A DNA stretch of 64,000 nucleotides from Paracoccaceae bacterium (GTDB taxonomy: Bacteria > Pseudomonadota > Alphaproteobacteria > Rhizobiales > Stappiaceae). Below are positions 1 through 9,876 of this stretch, piece after piece (position 1 is the stretch's first letter; the number at the start of each line of letters is the position of its first letter). A program made the translations under genes and the position numbers. The stretch lies in NCBI GenBank assembly GCA_002709505.1, contig PARB01000075.1:1-64000 (forward strand), read 5' to 3'. Under the pieces are notes generated by a model that saw nothing but the letters and a program-made list of their open reading frames with translations, was not told where the DNA came from and made no database searches.

Positions 1-386
1 GCTCGTCCTTCAACTTCAAGGGCGCGACCCAGCAGGCCAAGGTCGGCGACCTTTCCGGCGGTCAGCGCAACCGCGTGCATCTGGCCAAGGTGCTGAAGAA
101 GGGCGCCAACGTCCTGCTGCTCGACGAACCGACCAACGACCTCGACACCGAGACGCTGGCGGCGCTGGAAGACGCGCTTGAGGATTTCGCCGGCTGCGCC
201 GTCGTGATCAGCCACGATCGCATGTTCATGGACCGTCTGGCGACGCATATGCTGGCCTTTGAGGGCAACAGCCACGTGGAGTGGTTCGAAGGCAACTTCG
301 AGGACTACGAGAAGGACAAGATCCGTCGTCTCGGCGCCGATGCGGCCAACCCCCGGCGCATCAAGTACAAGCCGCTGACGCGCTGA
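1..386 (+). CDS. ettA: Energy-dependent translational throttle protein EttA (ABC-F ATPase), C-terminal part; 5' end outside window
   Basis: Frame 3 reads [52 protein letters not shown]...[15 protein letters not shown]...: ABC signature, Walker B and ABC-F C-terminus ending [12 protein letters not shown]. Confidence 0.93.
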   Translation, partial: SSFNFKGATQQAKVGDLSGGQRNRVHLAKVLKKGANVLLLDEPTNDLDTETLAALEDALEDFAGCAVVISHDRMFMDRLATHMLAFEGNSHVEWFEGNFEDYEKDKIRRLGADAANPRRIKYKPLTR

Positions 387-416
387 TCCTTCCCGGGGAC
401 GACCTGAAGACTACCG

Positions 417-442
417 ACGGCGGGCCTGACCGGGCCCGCCGT
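417..442 (+). terminator. Rho-independent terminator after ettA
   Basis: Stem ACGGCGGGCC / GGCCCGCCGT (10 bp) followed by TTTCTGTTTTC. Confidence 0.8.
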
Positions 443-555
443 TTCTGTTTTCGCCCTCGGCAACCGGGTTTTCATTCCAGGCGCTTTGGTCTTTAAAGGG
501 CCGCAGGAGAACTTGTGGCGGCGGAGACCGCCGGCAAAGGCGAGGACGGCGCGCG

Positions 556-1173
556 ATGACTGCGGATCTGTTTGGACGGGAGACGGCCGACGACCTCGAG
601 ATCATGCCGGCGCGCAAGGTGACGGGGCTGGTGTCCAAGGTCTATGCGACCCCCGATGCCGATGATTTCCAGACCCGCTGGACGGCCGCGCTCAAACTCG
701 GCTTCGAGGGGATCGCCGGCGACCGCCATGCCGGCTTCACCCGCAAGTCGGGCGGCCGCGAACCCTGGTACGCGCGCGGCACGGAAATGTGCAACGAGCG
801 CCAGATCTCCATCGTCTCGCTGGAAGAGCTGGCGGCGATCGCCAAGGCCATGGACATCGCCCGCATCGACGCCGGCTGGATCGGCGCCAATGTGCTGACG
901 GAAGGGCTGCCGCGACTGACGCTGCTTCCGCCGCGCACGCGGATGGTCTTCGCCGGCGGGGTGGTGCTGCGTGTCGACGGCGACAACAGCCCTTGCCGGA
1001 TCGCCGGCGGCGCCATTGCCGCGCATTACCCGGAGCGGGAGGGGCTGGACCTCATGTTCGCCCGTCTTGCCAGGCGTCAGCGCGGCCTTGTCGCCTATGT
1101 CGAGCGTCCCGGCGTGATCCGGCCGGGCGAAGAGGTCGTCGCCCATGTGCCCGAGCATTGGCTTTACCGCTGA
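556..1173 (+). CDS. MOSC domain-containing protein
   Basis: 205 aa ORF; MOSC-like features GFEGIAGDRHAGFTRKSGGREPWY...NERQISIVSLEELA...GANVLTEG...DNSPCRIAGG. Confidence 0.85.
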   Translation: MTADLFGRETADDLEIMPARKVTGLVSKVYATPDADDFQTRWTAALKLGFEGIAGDRHAGFTRKSGGREPWYARGTEMCNERQISIVSLEELAAIAKAMDIARIDAGWIGANVLTEGLPRLTLLPPRTRMVFAGGVVLRVDGDNSPCRIAGGAIAAHYPEREGLDLMFARLARRQRGLVAYVERPGVIRPGEEVVAHVPEHWLYR

Positions 1174-1177
1174 GCCG

Positions 1178-1501
1178 TCAGACGCCGTCGTCCGCGTCGC
1201 CGGTGACGCGGCGGGCCGATCCCCAGTGCTCCAGAACGGCGTTCATGTCGTCGATGACGAAAAAGCGCGCCGCGTCCCGCTCGTAGCCGTCCGCCAGCAG
1301 CGCGTCATAGTCGGTGTGTTCATGCCGCACGCGCGCGGCGAGCGCCTGCCACAGGGCGATTGACGGCGGCAGATGGCGCAAGTGGCCGGCGAGCGCGGCC
1401 TCGATCACCGGCTCTGAATCGGAAAAAGGGATGCGCGGCGCCATCAGCCTGAGCTGTTTGCGCATGTCCTTTTGCCGTTTGGTACCGCCGCCGCGCTGCA
1501 T
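1178..1501 (-). CDS. DUF2293 domain-containing protein
   Basis: 107 aa ORF; RIPFSDSEPVIEAALAGHLRHLPPSIALWQALAARVRHEHTDYDALLADGYERDAARFFV. Confidence 0.75.
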   Translation of the reverse strand: MQRGGGTKRQKDMRKQLRLMAPRIPFSDSEPVIEAALAGHLRHLPPSIALWQALAARVRHEHTDYDALLADGYERDAARFFVIDDMNAVLEHWGSARRVTGDADDGV

Positions 1502-1510
1502 GCTTTGCCC

Positions 1511-2140
1511 TCACACCAGCCGTGCCATCAGCGTCGCGAATTCCGCGCGGCTGGCAACGCCGAGCTTGGCGTAGATCGTCTTGCGATGGGTCCGGAGCGT
1601 GTTTGCGCTGATGTTCAGCCCGTCTGCGATCTCGGCCTCGGTCCTGGGCGAGGCGAGCGAGGCGGCAACGGCGGTTTCCCGCTCGGTGAGAGAGAACACC
1701 ATCCTGAGCCGGGGTTCCAATGCGGCCGGAACCGTGTCGAGAAGCGTCAGGATCAGGACGGCGCCGGTTTGCCTGCCCGGCGTCGCGCGGGCGCCGGCCG
1801 GCGACAGGGTGACGGGGTGGAGTTCGGCGAACAGCGGGCGCGGGCTGTTGGCCAGCGTCAGATCGAGGGGCCGTTTCGCGCTGCCCGTCGGATCGAATAC
1901 CGCGGCCAGCGCCCCGGAAAAGCCGCGCTGGGCAAGCGGATTGACAAATTCCAGCCGGTCGCCGCTGCGCTCGCAGGGCGTGAACAGCCTCTCTGTTTGC
2001 CGGAGGTGCAGGGCGAAATCGTTCTGTGCGGTGACCTTGGCCAGCCGGTCCAGCACGAAGGCGGCCCGCGCCTGGGTGTCGAGCACCCGAAACAGAACGG
2101 CCATGCCGTTGGTGGTGGAAACGTCGGCGCCTTCGAACAT
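1511..2140 (-). CDS. LuxR-type HTH transcriptional regulator (short)
   Basis: C-terminal LuxR HTH: FSLTERETAVAASLASPRTEAEIADGLNISANTLRTHRKTIYAKLGVASRAEFATLM. Confidence 0.85.
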   Translation of the reverse strand: MFEGADVSTTNGMAVLFRVLDTQARAAFVLDRLAKVTAQNDFALHLRQTERLFTPCERSGDRLEFVNPLAQRGFSGALAAVFDPTGSAKRPLDLTLANSPRPLFAELHPVTLSPAGARATPGRQTGAVLILTLLDTVPAALEPRLRMVFSLTERETAVAASLASPRTEAEIADGLNISANTLRTHRKTIYAKLGVASRAEFATLMARLV

Positions 2141-2164
2141 GGCCGCGATTGCGACGTGCCTGGA

Positions 2165-3118
2165 CTACAATGTCAAGATGTTGTCGTCGGCAATCCCCGG
2201 CTGGCGCGGGGCGGGCGCGGGCTGATCGAGGGCGGCGAGGATGCAATCGCCGAGCGCGTCGAAATCGCGTTTGCGCGGCGAAGAGCGGCGCCACGCGAGG
2301 CCGACGCTGCGTTGCGGCTGCGGGTCGGTGAAACGCAGGAGACTGACCCGGTCGTCGCGGACCTCGACCGAGGCGCAAAGCTCCGGCAGCAGCGTCACGC
2401 CGTAGCCTGCCGCCACCATCTGCATCACGGTGGACAGGCTCGTCGCGCCGAAGGTCGAGCGCCCCTCCGGACGCACGCCCTCGCAATAGTTCAGCGCCTG
2501 GTCGCGCAGGCAGTGGCCTTCCTCGAGCAGGAGCAGCGTCGATCCGTCGATGCTGGACGGCGCGATGCGCGTGCGCTCGTCGAGATCGGGACGGTTGCGC
2601 ACCGCAAGCAGGAAGCGGTCGTCGAACAGGGCGCGGCTCTCGATGTCGGTTCCCTCCAGCGGCAGCGCCGCGAGGATCACGTCGAGATTGCCCTGGCCGA
2701 GCTCGCTCAACAGGCCCTGCGTCAGCGTTTCGCGCACCTGCAGGTCGACATTCGGATAGGCCTCGGTCAGCGCCGGCAGCACACGCGGCAGCAGATAGGG
2801 CGCGATCGAGGGGATTATGCCGAGCCGCAGCGACCCGGTGAGCACCTCGCCGGCGTGGCGTCCATAGTCGAGCAGGTCGCGGGTTTCCGAAAGGATGCGC
2901 GCGGCCCGTCGGGCGATCTCGCGGCCCTGTTCCGTCAGGCGCACCGCATTGGGCTGGCGCTCGACCAGCGCGATGCCGAGCGTTGCCTCAAGCTCGCGGA
3001 TCTGCATCGAAAGTGCCGGCTGCGACACCGATACCGCATCCGCGGCGCGGCCGAAGTGCAGATGATGGGCGAGGGCGTCGAAATAGCGGAGCTGTCTGAG
3101 GGTGAGCATGCCTGACAA
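2165..3118 (-). CDS. oxyR: LysR-family hydrogen peroxide-inducible genes activator (OxyR-like)
   Basis: N-terminal LysR HTH (LTLRQLRYFDALAHHLHFGRAADAVSVSQPALSMQIRELE) and OxyR-type Cys motif EEGHCLRDQALNYC. Confidence 0.85.
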   Translation of the reverse strand: MSGMLTLRQLRYFDALAHHLHFGRAADAVSVSQPALSMQIRELEATLGIALVERQPNAVRLTEQGREIARRAARILSETRDLLDYGRHAGEVLTGSLRLGIIPSIAPYLLPRVLPALTEAYPNVDLQVRETLTQGLLSELGQGNLDVILAALPLEGTDIESRALFDDRFLLAVRNRPDLDERTRIAPSSIDGSTLLLLEEGHCLRDQALNYCEGVRPEGRSTFGATSLSTVMQMVAAGYGVTLLPELCASVEVRDDRVSLLRFTDPQPQRSVGLAWRRSSPRKRDFDALGDCILAALDQPAPAPRQPGIADDNILTL

Positions 3119-3261
3119 GTATTCTTATCGGGAGTGTAAATCAATGTGGCTGTATCTTATACGCTGGACAGGATCGGCCACCGGCCCGGCGGCGGGGGCT
3201 TTCAATTCCCCTTAACCCGCTTCTGGAATGGTGGAGCGATCGCGATGGGGAGACGGACATC

Positions 3262-4329
3262 ATGACAGCGGCCGCCCGCCGTCCCGGACTGGATGTGTTG
3301 CGGGTCCTGGCCGTCGCGGCCGTGGCCTGGTTCCACTTCGGCTTTCGCATGCAGGTCACCGGCGAGGCGGGCCCGCTGATGGCCGGCGATCCGGGCGGGC
3401 TGGCGCGCTACGGGTATCTCGGCGTGTCGGTCTTTTTCGCCATTTCCGGTTATGTGATCTCGATTTCGACCGAAGGCCGCGATGCCTATGGCTTTGCGGT
3501 CGCCCGGATCGCGCGGCTGTGGCCGACCTATGTCGTGTGCATGAGCCTGACGGCTGCGGTCATGCTGGCGGTGCCCGAGCTCGGCCTTCCCGTCGGCCTG
3601 ACGCAATATCTCGCCAACCTGACCATGCTCGCCCCGTTCCTCGGCCAGCCCTTCATGGACGGGGCCTATTGGTCGATCGTCGCGGAAATCATCTTCTACA
3701 GCTGGGTCGGACTGCTGATGGTCGCCCGGGTCTGGCGCAACTGGCAGGTCTGGGTCGCCGCCGTCTGGCTGGTGATCGCGGCGCTCGATCTCGCTGTCGT
3801 GGAGAGCGACCTGCTGCGCCGCCTGCTCCTGACGGAGTTCGCCGGCTTCTTCGCCTTCGGCATGATGCTGCGCGCGCTGGAGCGCGGGGAGACGGCCGCC
3901 GGGGTCGTGCTCGTCGCCGCCTTCGTGCAGGCGCTTGCCGGCGCGGCCGCCGGTGCAGCCAAACTGCCGGAGGCCTATGCGGGGGCGGTCTTCTCGATCC
4001 CGGTTGTCCTAGCTTGCGTTTCTGCCGGCTTGCTGGTGCTTGCCCTGCTCGTGCGGCTGCCGGCCGGCGCCGTGCCGCTTGGTCCGGTGTCCCTTGCCGG
4101 ACGCGCGACCTACCCCTTCTACCTGCTGCATCAGCACATCGGCTATGCCGTCTATTTCCTGCTGGTGCCGGCCATCGGTCTTGCCGGCACGACGCTGGCG
4201 CTGATCGGCGGCCTGACCGCGGTCGCGCTGCTGATCTCGGGCGTCTTGGAAACGCCGGCGGCGCGCGCGATCCGGGCGCTCGGCGCCGGGGTGCGGGCTT
4301 TTGCCCTTGCCCGGATCAGGGCCGCCTAG
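3262..4329 (+). CDS. Acyltransferase family 3 membrane protein
   Basis: 355 aa multi-TM; N-terminus RPGLDVLRVLAVAAVAWFHFGFRM...GYLGVSVFFAISGYVIS typical of acyltransferase 3. Confidence 0.88.
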   Translation: MTAAARRPGLDVLRVLAVAAVAWFHFGFRMQVTGEAGPLMAGDPGGLARYGYLGVSVFFAISGYVISISTEGRDAYGFAVARIARLWPTYVVCMSLTAAVMLAVPELGLPVGLTQYLANLTMLAPFLGQPFMDGAYWSIVAEIIFYSWVGLLMVARVWRNWQVWVAAVWLVIAALDLAVVESDLLRRLLLTEFAGFFAFGMMLRALERGETAAGVVLVAAFVQALAGAAAGAAKLPEAYAGAVFSIPVVLACVSAGLLVLALLVRLPAGAVPLGPVSLAGRATYPFYLLHQHIGYAVYFLLVPAIGLAGTTLALIGGLTAVALLISGVLETPAARAIRALGAGVRAFALARIRAA

Positions 4330-4838
4330 GACGCCTCCTCCTCGCGCCAGCCGACGCGCGCCTGCGGCACGCTGTCGGTGCCCGGGAAATAGGGCTTGAT
4401 GTCGACAAGCGGTGTGCCGTCGACACAGTCGAGGCCGCGCACGTCGAAGCCGTCGGCTCGCATCGCGACCAGCTCCACCACGGACAGGGCCACCGGGTTC
4501 GGCCGGATCGGAGAGCGCAGGGCGAAACAGCCGTGCGGGCGGGCGGCGAAGGACGGCGCCTGCACGATCAGGTCGCGGCGGGCCTGATGCATCCAGTAGA
4601 GCAGGTAGAGATGGCTGCAGGTCTCCACCGAGGCCAGTCCCTCGCGAAACGCCGGCCGGAGGTGAACCCGGCAAAGGGCATCGCTGCCGCGACCGTTGCG
4701 GGGGCAATCCTGCGTCGTTTTCCAGGGCGTTTCGATGTGGCCGATGAAAATGATACCGGCATTTTGAGGCATTTGTGCTGGGTCGATCGCCAGTTTCTGC
4801 TCTCCGGGCCTTGGCGATTTTGCCGAGGGGTGGGTCAT
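4326..4838 (-). CDS. trmO: tRNA (N6-threonylcarbamoyladenosine(37)-N6)-methyltransferase TrmO-like
   Basis: GIIFIGHIETPWKT...HLYLLYWMHQARRDL...GCFALRSPIRPNPVALSVVELV motifs of the TsaA/TrmO family; convergent stop overlaps the acyltransferase stop (CTAG). Confidence 0.88.
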   Translation of the reverse strand: MTHPSAKSPRPGEQKLAIDPAQMPQNAGIIFIGHIETPWKTTQDCPRNGRGSDALCRVHLRPAFREGLASVETCSHLYLLYWMHQARRDLIVQAPSFAARPHGCFALRSPIRPNPVALSVVELVAMRADGFDVRGLDCVDGTPLVDIKPYFPGTDSVPQARVGWREEEAS

Positions 4839-5069
4839 TCAAGCCTCCTGATGGCGCGCGCGATGCGCGGTGTCGCGCGCAGAGTTTCCCCGAAACCGCC
4901 GGCCTGTCACCCGGTGCGGGCGGAATGCTTCGAATTTTAGCCGAAATCGTCGAAAATTCTGCTCTTGTTCGATTTAAACAAGCTTAAGTCTTGAGGGGCG
5001 TGGATTCATTTTTGTTCATCCGGCGCGTGGTAATTCTCGAATCATGAAGTCTTTGACCACAGCAAGGCG

Positions 5070-6152
5070 ATGTTGATCATGGCGAATACGGAGCTTGTAA
5101 ACTTCGAGGCCTTGGCGCTGGAGGACGATATGTCCCGGCGCAACGATCTGGCGCGGAACGTCGCGACGCTCTTTTCGTTCACCTCGGAGACCTGTTCGGA
5201 CGAACAGATCGAAACCTACGACCATGTGCTGGTGCGCCTGGCGGACATGGTGGAGGCGCAGGCGCGTGCCTTCATCGCCGACCGGCTGGCGAAACTGCGC
5301 CGCGCCCCGGAAAACACGGTGCGCCGGCTGGCCCAGGACGAGATTGTGGTTGCCCGTCCGCTGCTGGAACGCTCCACGGTGCTGCGCGATGTCGACCTCA
5401 TCGAAATTGCCCGCGACTGCGGCGACGATCACCGCATGGCGATCGCGACCCGCGAGATCCTGTCGGAACTGGTGACGGATGTGCTGGTCGAGGAGGGCGG
5501 CGATCCGGTGAAGCGCGCGGTCGCGGAGAACGCCGGCGCCAGCCTGTCGTCCTTTGGCGTGTCGCGCCTGCTGGATGCGGCTTCGATCGACGAGGACCTG
5601 CAGCTGGCCCTTGCCGAGCGCGGCGATCTTCAGGAGGCGGAGATCTCTCGCCTGGCGGAACTCGCCGGCGAACGCGTGCGCATTCGTCTGTTCGAGGCGG
5701 CCGGGTCAGGCTCCGAGGCGCTTCCGGCGGCGGCGAAGGCTGCGGCACAGCGGTTGTCGAACGAATTCTGGCTGCAGCGCTACGACTTCGAAACTGCCAT
5801 GGGGCGGGTTCTGGCGGTGGCGCGGGGTCCGGGGCTCGACGAGCAGACGCTGCTGCGGTTTGCCGAGGACGACCGTTTCGCGGAAGTGGTGGCGACCTTC
5901 GCCATGCTGGGCGACATCGGACTGGAAGAGGCCAAGCACTGGATGGTGCGTCTCGACACCGACCCCTTCCTGATCGTGGCCAAGGCCTGCGGGCTGAAAG
6001 CCTCGACCGTCGACACGTTGCTCACCATCGGGCCGTGGCGGTACCGCCTGCCGGCGGCAGAGCGTGCCAGGGTGGTCGAGCGCTACGCGAGCATCATTCC
6101 GCAGTCGGCGCGGCAGCTGCTCAACCAGTGGCAGGGCCGTCTGGCGAGCTGA
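5070..6152 (+). CDS. DUF2336 domain-containing protein
   Basis: 360 aa helical repeat-like protein; NDLARNVATLFSF...RLAKLRRAPENTVRRLAQDEIVVARPLLERSTVLRDVDLIEIAR matches the DUF2336 pattern. Confidence 0.78.
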   Translation: MLIMANTELVNFEALALEDDMSRRNDLARNVATLFSFTSETCSDEQIETYDHVLVRLADMVEAQARAFIADRLAKLRRAPENTVRRLAQDEIVVARPLLERSTVLRDVDLIEIARDCGDDHRMAIATREILSELVTDVLVEEGGDPVKRAVAENAGASLSSFGVSRLLDAASIDEDLQLALAERGDLQEAEISRLAELAGERVRIRLFEAAGSGSEALPAAAKAAAQRLSNEFWLQRYDFETAMGRVLAVARGPGLDEQTLLRFAEDDRFAEVVATFAMLGDIGLEEAKHWMVRLDTDPFLIVAKACGLKASTVDTLLTIGPWRYRLPAAERARVVERYASIIPQSARQLLNQWQGRLAS

Positions 6153-6320
6153 CGGGCGAGGGCGCAGGCCGCCCTCGGCCGGGCCCGGCGCAGGCGTGCC
6201 GGCGTTTCAAGGCAATCTCTTCGGCGGCCGCGTTCCCGCTTGGCTTTCATGGGCGCCGGCGTCTATTGTCCGCTGATCATAACCCGTTGTTTTGACGGGT
6301 TTACAGGCGGGGTTTTTCAA

Positions 6321-8630
6321 ATGGCACGCGACTGTGGATCGGGATGTCCGTCCGGGCGCGCGGTGACGCGTCTTTTCGTGCTTGCGTTTCTGGCGCTCGC
6401 ATCTTTTTCCGGTTTCACCCAGAAAGGTCATGCCCAGACCGCCGCGCCGGCGGCTGCTCCATCGGCGGCGGCGCAGGCGAGCGCGCCGGCTGCGTCGGCG
6501 GACGGGCTGTTCATGGGCGGCGATCACCGGGTTCTGGTCTTCAAGGTGCGCGATGCGCTCGGGCAGGCGCTGCAGTCGCTCGATGTTCTGCCGCAGCTGA
6601 CAACGCGCGCGCTGCTGGAACGTTCCCCAGACGGCACGCTGGACTGGGTCTGGAAGACCGCCGTCGTGCTGGTGCTGGCCATTCTGGCGGGAACGGCGGT
6701 CCTGCGCCTTGTCGAGCGCTGGGGCCGGTTGCGTTTCCTGCGCTTCTACGACGCCGCCTTGCCCGAACGGGCCGACAGGATCGCCTATCTCCTGTCGCGG
6801 GCCGCGATCATGGCGATCGCTCTTGCCGGCTTCGCGGCGGTCTCGGTGGTGATCGCGCTCGCCTTCGTTTCCGGGCATCCGCCGTCGCGCGTCACCGCGC
6901 TGGTCGGCCTGGAAGCGGTTGCCACCTTCCTGCTGCTGCGTATCGTCTTGCTCAATGTGCTGGCGCCCGGCGTTTCCGCCCAACGGATGCTGCGTCTTGA
7001 GGATCGCGATGCACACGGCCTGTACCGGTCGCTGATCGGGCTCGCGGCGCTTTCGCACGCGCTGTTTGCCCTGTGCGGCTGGATGGCGGCGATGGGGCTT
7101 GACCCGAATGCCCACAAGCTCGCGCTGATTTTCTCCACCGGCGTCGCCTGCCTGCTTCTCTCGGCTGTGGTGGTGTTCTACCGGAAGGCGCTGACCGGCT
7201 TGTTCGCCGCTCCGCAGCAGGGCGGGGCGGTTCTCGGAGCCAGGCACCGCGTGGCCACGCTGGTCTGGCTTCCGCTGACGCTGCTGTATTTTGCCGGCGC
7301 CTTCCTGGTCTCCACCGTGCGGGTGCTGCTCGATCTGCCGGCGGCGCTCGGCCTCGTCGGCGCGCCGATCATGGCGCTGCTGATCTGGGCCACGGGCTAT
7401 GGCGTGCTGGTGCTGGTGATCGACAAGTGGCTGCTGCCCCGACTCGACAGCGACAGCGCCCAGGCGCGGGCCGCGGAGGATCTTTCACGCGTCACCGAGA
7501 CGCTGGGCGAGGGCGCGGACGAGGACGCAAGCCTTGCCCAGGCGCGCGCCGAGGCAATGGATGCGGAGGGCGCGCGCTCGCCCTACCGCCGGCTTCTTGA
7601 ACATGGCGCGGCGATTATCTCGCTGGTGGCGGCGGCGGCATTTCTGCTGAGGACCTGGGGCATTCCGCTCGGTGACGACAGCTTCTTTCTCGCCAACCTG
7701 TTCGAGATCGGGCTGATCGTGTTTCTTGGCTACATGGCCTATGAGGCCGTTGCCATCGCCATTGATCGCCAGATCATGCGGGAAGGCGGCGGCGCGGACA
7801 AGAAGGACGACGACCACGAGGTTGGCGGCGCCGGCGAAAGCCGGCTGGCGACACTTCTGCCGATCTTTCGCAATTTCCTGCTGATTACGATTGTGGTGAT
7901 CGCCGGCATGGTCGCGCTGTCGCATCTGGGCGTGAATATCGCGCCGCTGTTCGCAGGTGCCGGTGTCGTCGGCCTCGCCGTCGGCTTCGGGTCGCAGACG
8001 CTGATCCGGGACATCTTCTCCGGCGCCTTCTTCCTGGTGGACGATGCGTTCCGCAAGGGCGAATACATCGACATCGGCAGCGTAAAGGGCACGGTGGAAA
8101 AGATCTCGATCCGCTCCATGCAGCTGCGCCATCACAACGGCCCGCTGAACACGGTGCCCTTCGGCGAGATCCGCTTCGTGAAGAACTTCTCGCGCGACTG
8201 GGCGGTGATGAAGCTTGCCTTCCGCGTCACCTATGACACCGACGTGGAAAAGATGCGCAAGCTGATCAAGAAGTTCGGCCAGGAGCTGCTCGAGCATCCC
8301 GAATACGGGCCGAAGTTCCTGCAGCCGGTGAAGTCGCAGGGCGTCACGGCGCTGGAGGATTCGGCGATGATCGTGCGCGTCAAGTTCATGACGCGGCCGG
8401 GCGACCAGTTCGAATTGCGCAAGGTGGTCTACGCCGGCATCCGCGACCTGTGCGAACGCGAGGGCATTCACTTCGCCCACCGCGAGGTCACGGTGCGCGT
8501 GTCGCAGGATCCCAACGACCCGCGCGAGTTCTCCGAGGCGGAGAAGAAGGCCATCGGCGGAGCGGTGCTCCCCACCCTGGAAGAGGGCAAGGCCGCAGGC
8601 ACCTCGGCGGCGGCCGACGACGGGCGCTGA
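6321..8630 (+). CDS. MscS-family mechanosensitive ion channel
   Basis: ATG at 6321 gives MARDCGSG... with signal-like region; C-terminal GVNIAPLFAGAGVVGLAVGFGSQTLIRDIFSGAFFLVDDAFRKGEYIDIG is the MscS core. Confidence 0.92.
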   Translation: MARDCGSGCPSGRAVTRLFVLAFLALASFSGFTQKGHAQTAAPAAAPSAAAQASAPAASADGLFMGGDHRVLVFKVRDALGQALQSLDVLPQLTTRALLERSPDGTLDWVWKTAVVLVLAILAGTAVLRLVERWGRLRFLRFYDAALPERADRIAYLLSRAAIMAIALAGFAAVSVVIALAFVSGHPPSRVTALVGLEAVATFLLLRIVLLNVLAPGVSAQRMLRLEDRDAHGLYRSLIGLAALSHALFALCGWMAAMGLDPNAHKLALIFSTGVACLLLSAVVVFYRKALTGLFAAPQQGGAVLGARHRVATLVWLPLTLLYFAGAFLVSTVRVLLDLPAALGLVGAPIMALLIWATGYGVLVLVIDKWLLPRLDSDSAQARAAEDLSRVTETLGEGADEDASLAQARAEAMDAEGARSPYRRLLEHGAAIISLVAAAAFLLRTWGIPLGDDSFFLANLFEIGLIVFLGYMAYEAVAIAIDRQIMREGGGADKKDDDHEVGGAGESRLATLLPIFRNFLLITIVVIAGMVALSHLGVNIAPLFAGAGVVGLAVGFGSQTLIRDIFSGAFFLVDDAFRKGEYIDIGSVKGTVEKISIRSMQLRHHNGPLNTVPFGEIRFVKNFSRDWAVMKLAFRVTYDTDVEKMRKLIKKFGQELLEHPEYGPKFLQPVKSQGVTALEDSAMIVRVKFMTRPGDQFELRKVVYAGIRDLCEREGIHFAHREVTVRVSQDPNDPREFSEAEKKAIGGAVLPTLEEGKAAGTSAAADDGR

Positions 8631-8712
8631 GACGCGCGCGAGCCGCCTGCCAGCCGTCCGAATCAGGGCGTGCAAAGGAGCGCGGCCGCAGCGCGCAACC
8701 GCATCCGACATG

Positions 8713-8740
8713 ACGGGGCGCCGGTCCTCCGGCGCCCCGT
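8713..8740 (+). terminator. Terminator hairpin after mechanosensitive channel gene
   Basis: Perfect 12-bp stem ACGGGGCGCCGG-TCCT-CCGGCGCCCCGT. Confidence 0.75.
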
Positions 8741-8802
8741 TCTCCGTTCCCGGAGGGGCGGCCCGGCGCAAGGGGCCGACATGCAAGGCTTGAACGGCAG
8801 GC

Positions 8803-8830
8803 GATATAGGTATAAAGATATGTTTATATC
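8803..8830. promoter_or_regulatory. AT-rich dyad (candidate SahR-type operator) upstream of the ArsR-methyltransferase/metF/metH genes
   Basis: TATAAAGATATGTTTATA (8811-8828, 16 of 18 positions palindromic) inside outer GATATA...TATATC arms (8803-8808 / 8825-8830), 20-50 bp before the ATG at 8850. Confidence 0.6.
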
Positions 8831-8849
8831 TTAGTCGCGAGGGTTCGGC

Positions 8850-9875
8850 ATGTCCGACAACACACAGTTCAGCCTCGATCAGCTCAGTCTCGAGAGCCTG
8901 CTTGCCGGTCTGCGAAATGCCGGCGAGGCGACGCGTCTCAGGCTGCTGGCGCTTCTGGCGGATGGCGAACTGACGGTCAAGGATGCCACCGTCATTCTGG
9001 GCCAGAGCCAGCCGCGGATCTCGCGTCACCTGAAGCTTCTGACCGAGGCGGGGCTGGTGCAGCGTTTTCCGGAAGGGGCTTGGGTGTTCTATCGCCTTGG
9101 CGACGGGGCGATGGGCGATCTGGTGCGCCTGCTGCTGTCGCGGCTCGATCCGCAGGATGCGGTGCTGGCCGGGGACCGGGTGCGGCTTGCCGCAACCCGT
9201 CGCGCCAAGGCGGAAGCCGCGGCCGCCTTCTTTGCCTCCAAGGCCAAGACCTGGGACCAGGAGCGTTCGCTGCATGTGCCCGAGGCCGCCGTGGAAGAGG
9301 CAATCCGCGCGGCCATCGGCGACAAGCCCTTCGGCGCGATGCTGGACCTCGGCACCGGCACCGGCAGCCTGCTGTCTCTATTGCGCGATCAGTACTCCCA
9401 GGCGCTCGGCATCGATGCGAGCCATGACATGCTGACCGTCGCCCGCGCCAATCTGGCGCGCCAGGGCGTGAAAAGCGCACAGGTGCGTCAGGGCGACATT
9501 CACGCGCTCAATGTGCCCACCGACAGTTTCGACCTGATCTCGATCCACCAGGTGCTGCATTATCTCGACGACCCCGGTCGTGCCATCGAGGAGGCGGCGC
9601 GCGCGCTGCGTCCCGGCGGACGGTTGCTGATCGTCGATTTCGCGCCGCACAGTCTCGAGTTCCTGCGCGACACCCACGCCCACCGGCGTCTCGGTTTCGC
9701 GCATGATCAAATGAACCGATGGCTCGCCGATGCCGGCCTCGATGTCGTTCTCACCCGCGATCTGGCGCCCGATGCCGGGGATGCCGATCGCCTTACCGTC
9801 ACCATCTGGCTGGCCCGCGATCCGCGCATTGTGTCGGATCTGCCGGAGCTCAACATGACCCAGGAGGTCGCCTGA
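8850..9875 (+). CDS. ArsR/SmtB-type HTH fused to SAM-dependent methyltransferase domain (SahR-like regulator)
   Basis: N-terminal ArsR HTH (LLAGLRNAGEATRLRLLALLADGELTVKDATVILGQSQPRISRHLKLLTEAGLV) plus class I MTase (MLDLGTGTGSLLSLL...GIDASHDML...HYLDDPGRAIEEAARALRPGGRLLIVDF); adjacent to metF/metH. Confidence 0.9.
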   Translation: MSDNTQFSLDQLSLESLLAGLRNAGEATRLRLLALLADGELTVKDATVILGQSQPRISRHLKLLTEAGLVQRFPEGAWVFYRLGDGAMGDLVRLLLSRLDPQDAVLAGDRVRLAATRRAKAEAAAAFFASKAKTWDQERSLHVPEAAVEEAIRAAIGDKPFGAMLDLGTGTGSLLSLLRDQYSQALGIDASHDMLTVARANLARQGVKSAQVRQGDIHALNVPTDSFDLISIHQVLHYLDDPGRAIEEAARALRPGGRLLIVDFAPHSLEFLRDTHAHRRLGFAHDQMNRWLADAGLDVVLTRDLAPDAGDADRLTVTIWLARDPRIVSDLPELNMTQEVA

Positions 9876-9876
9876 C

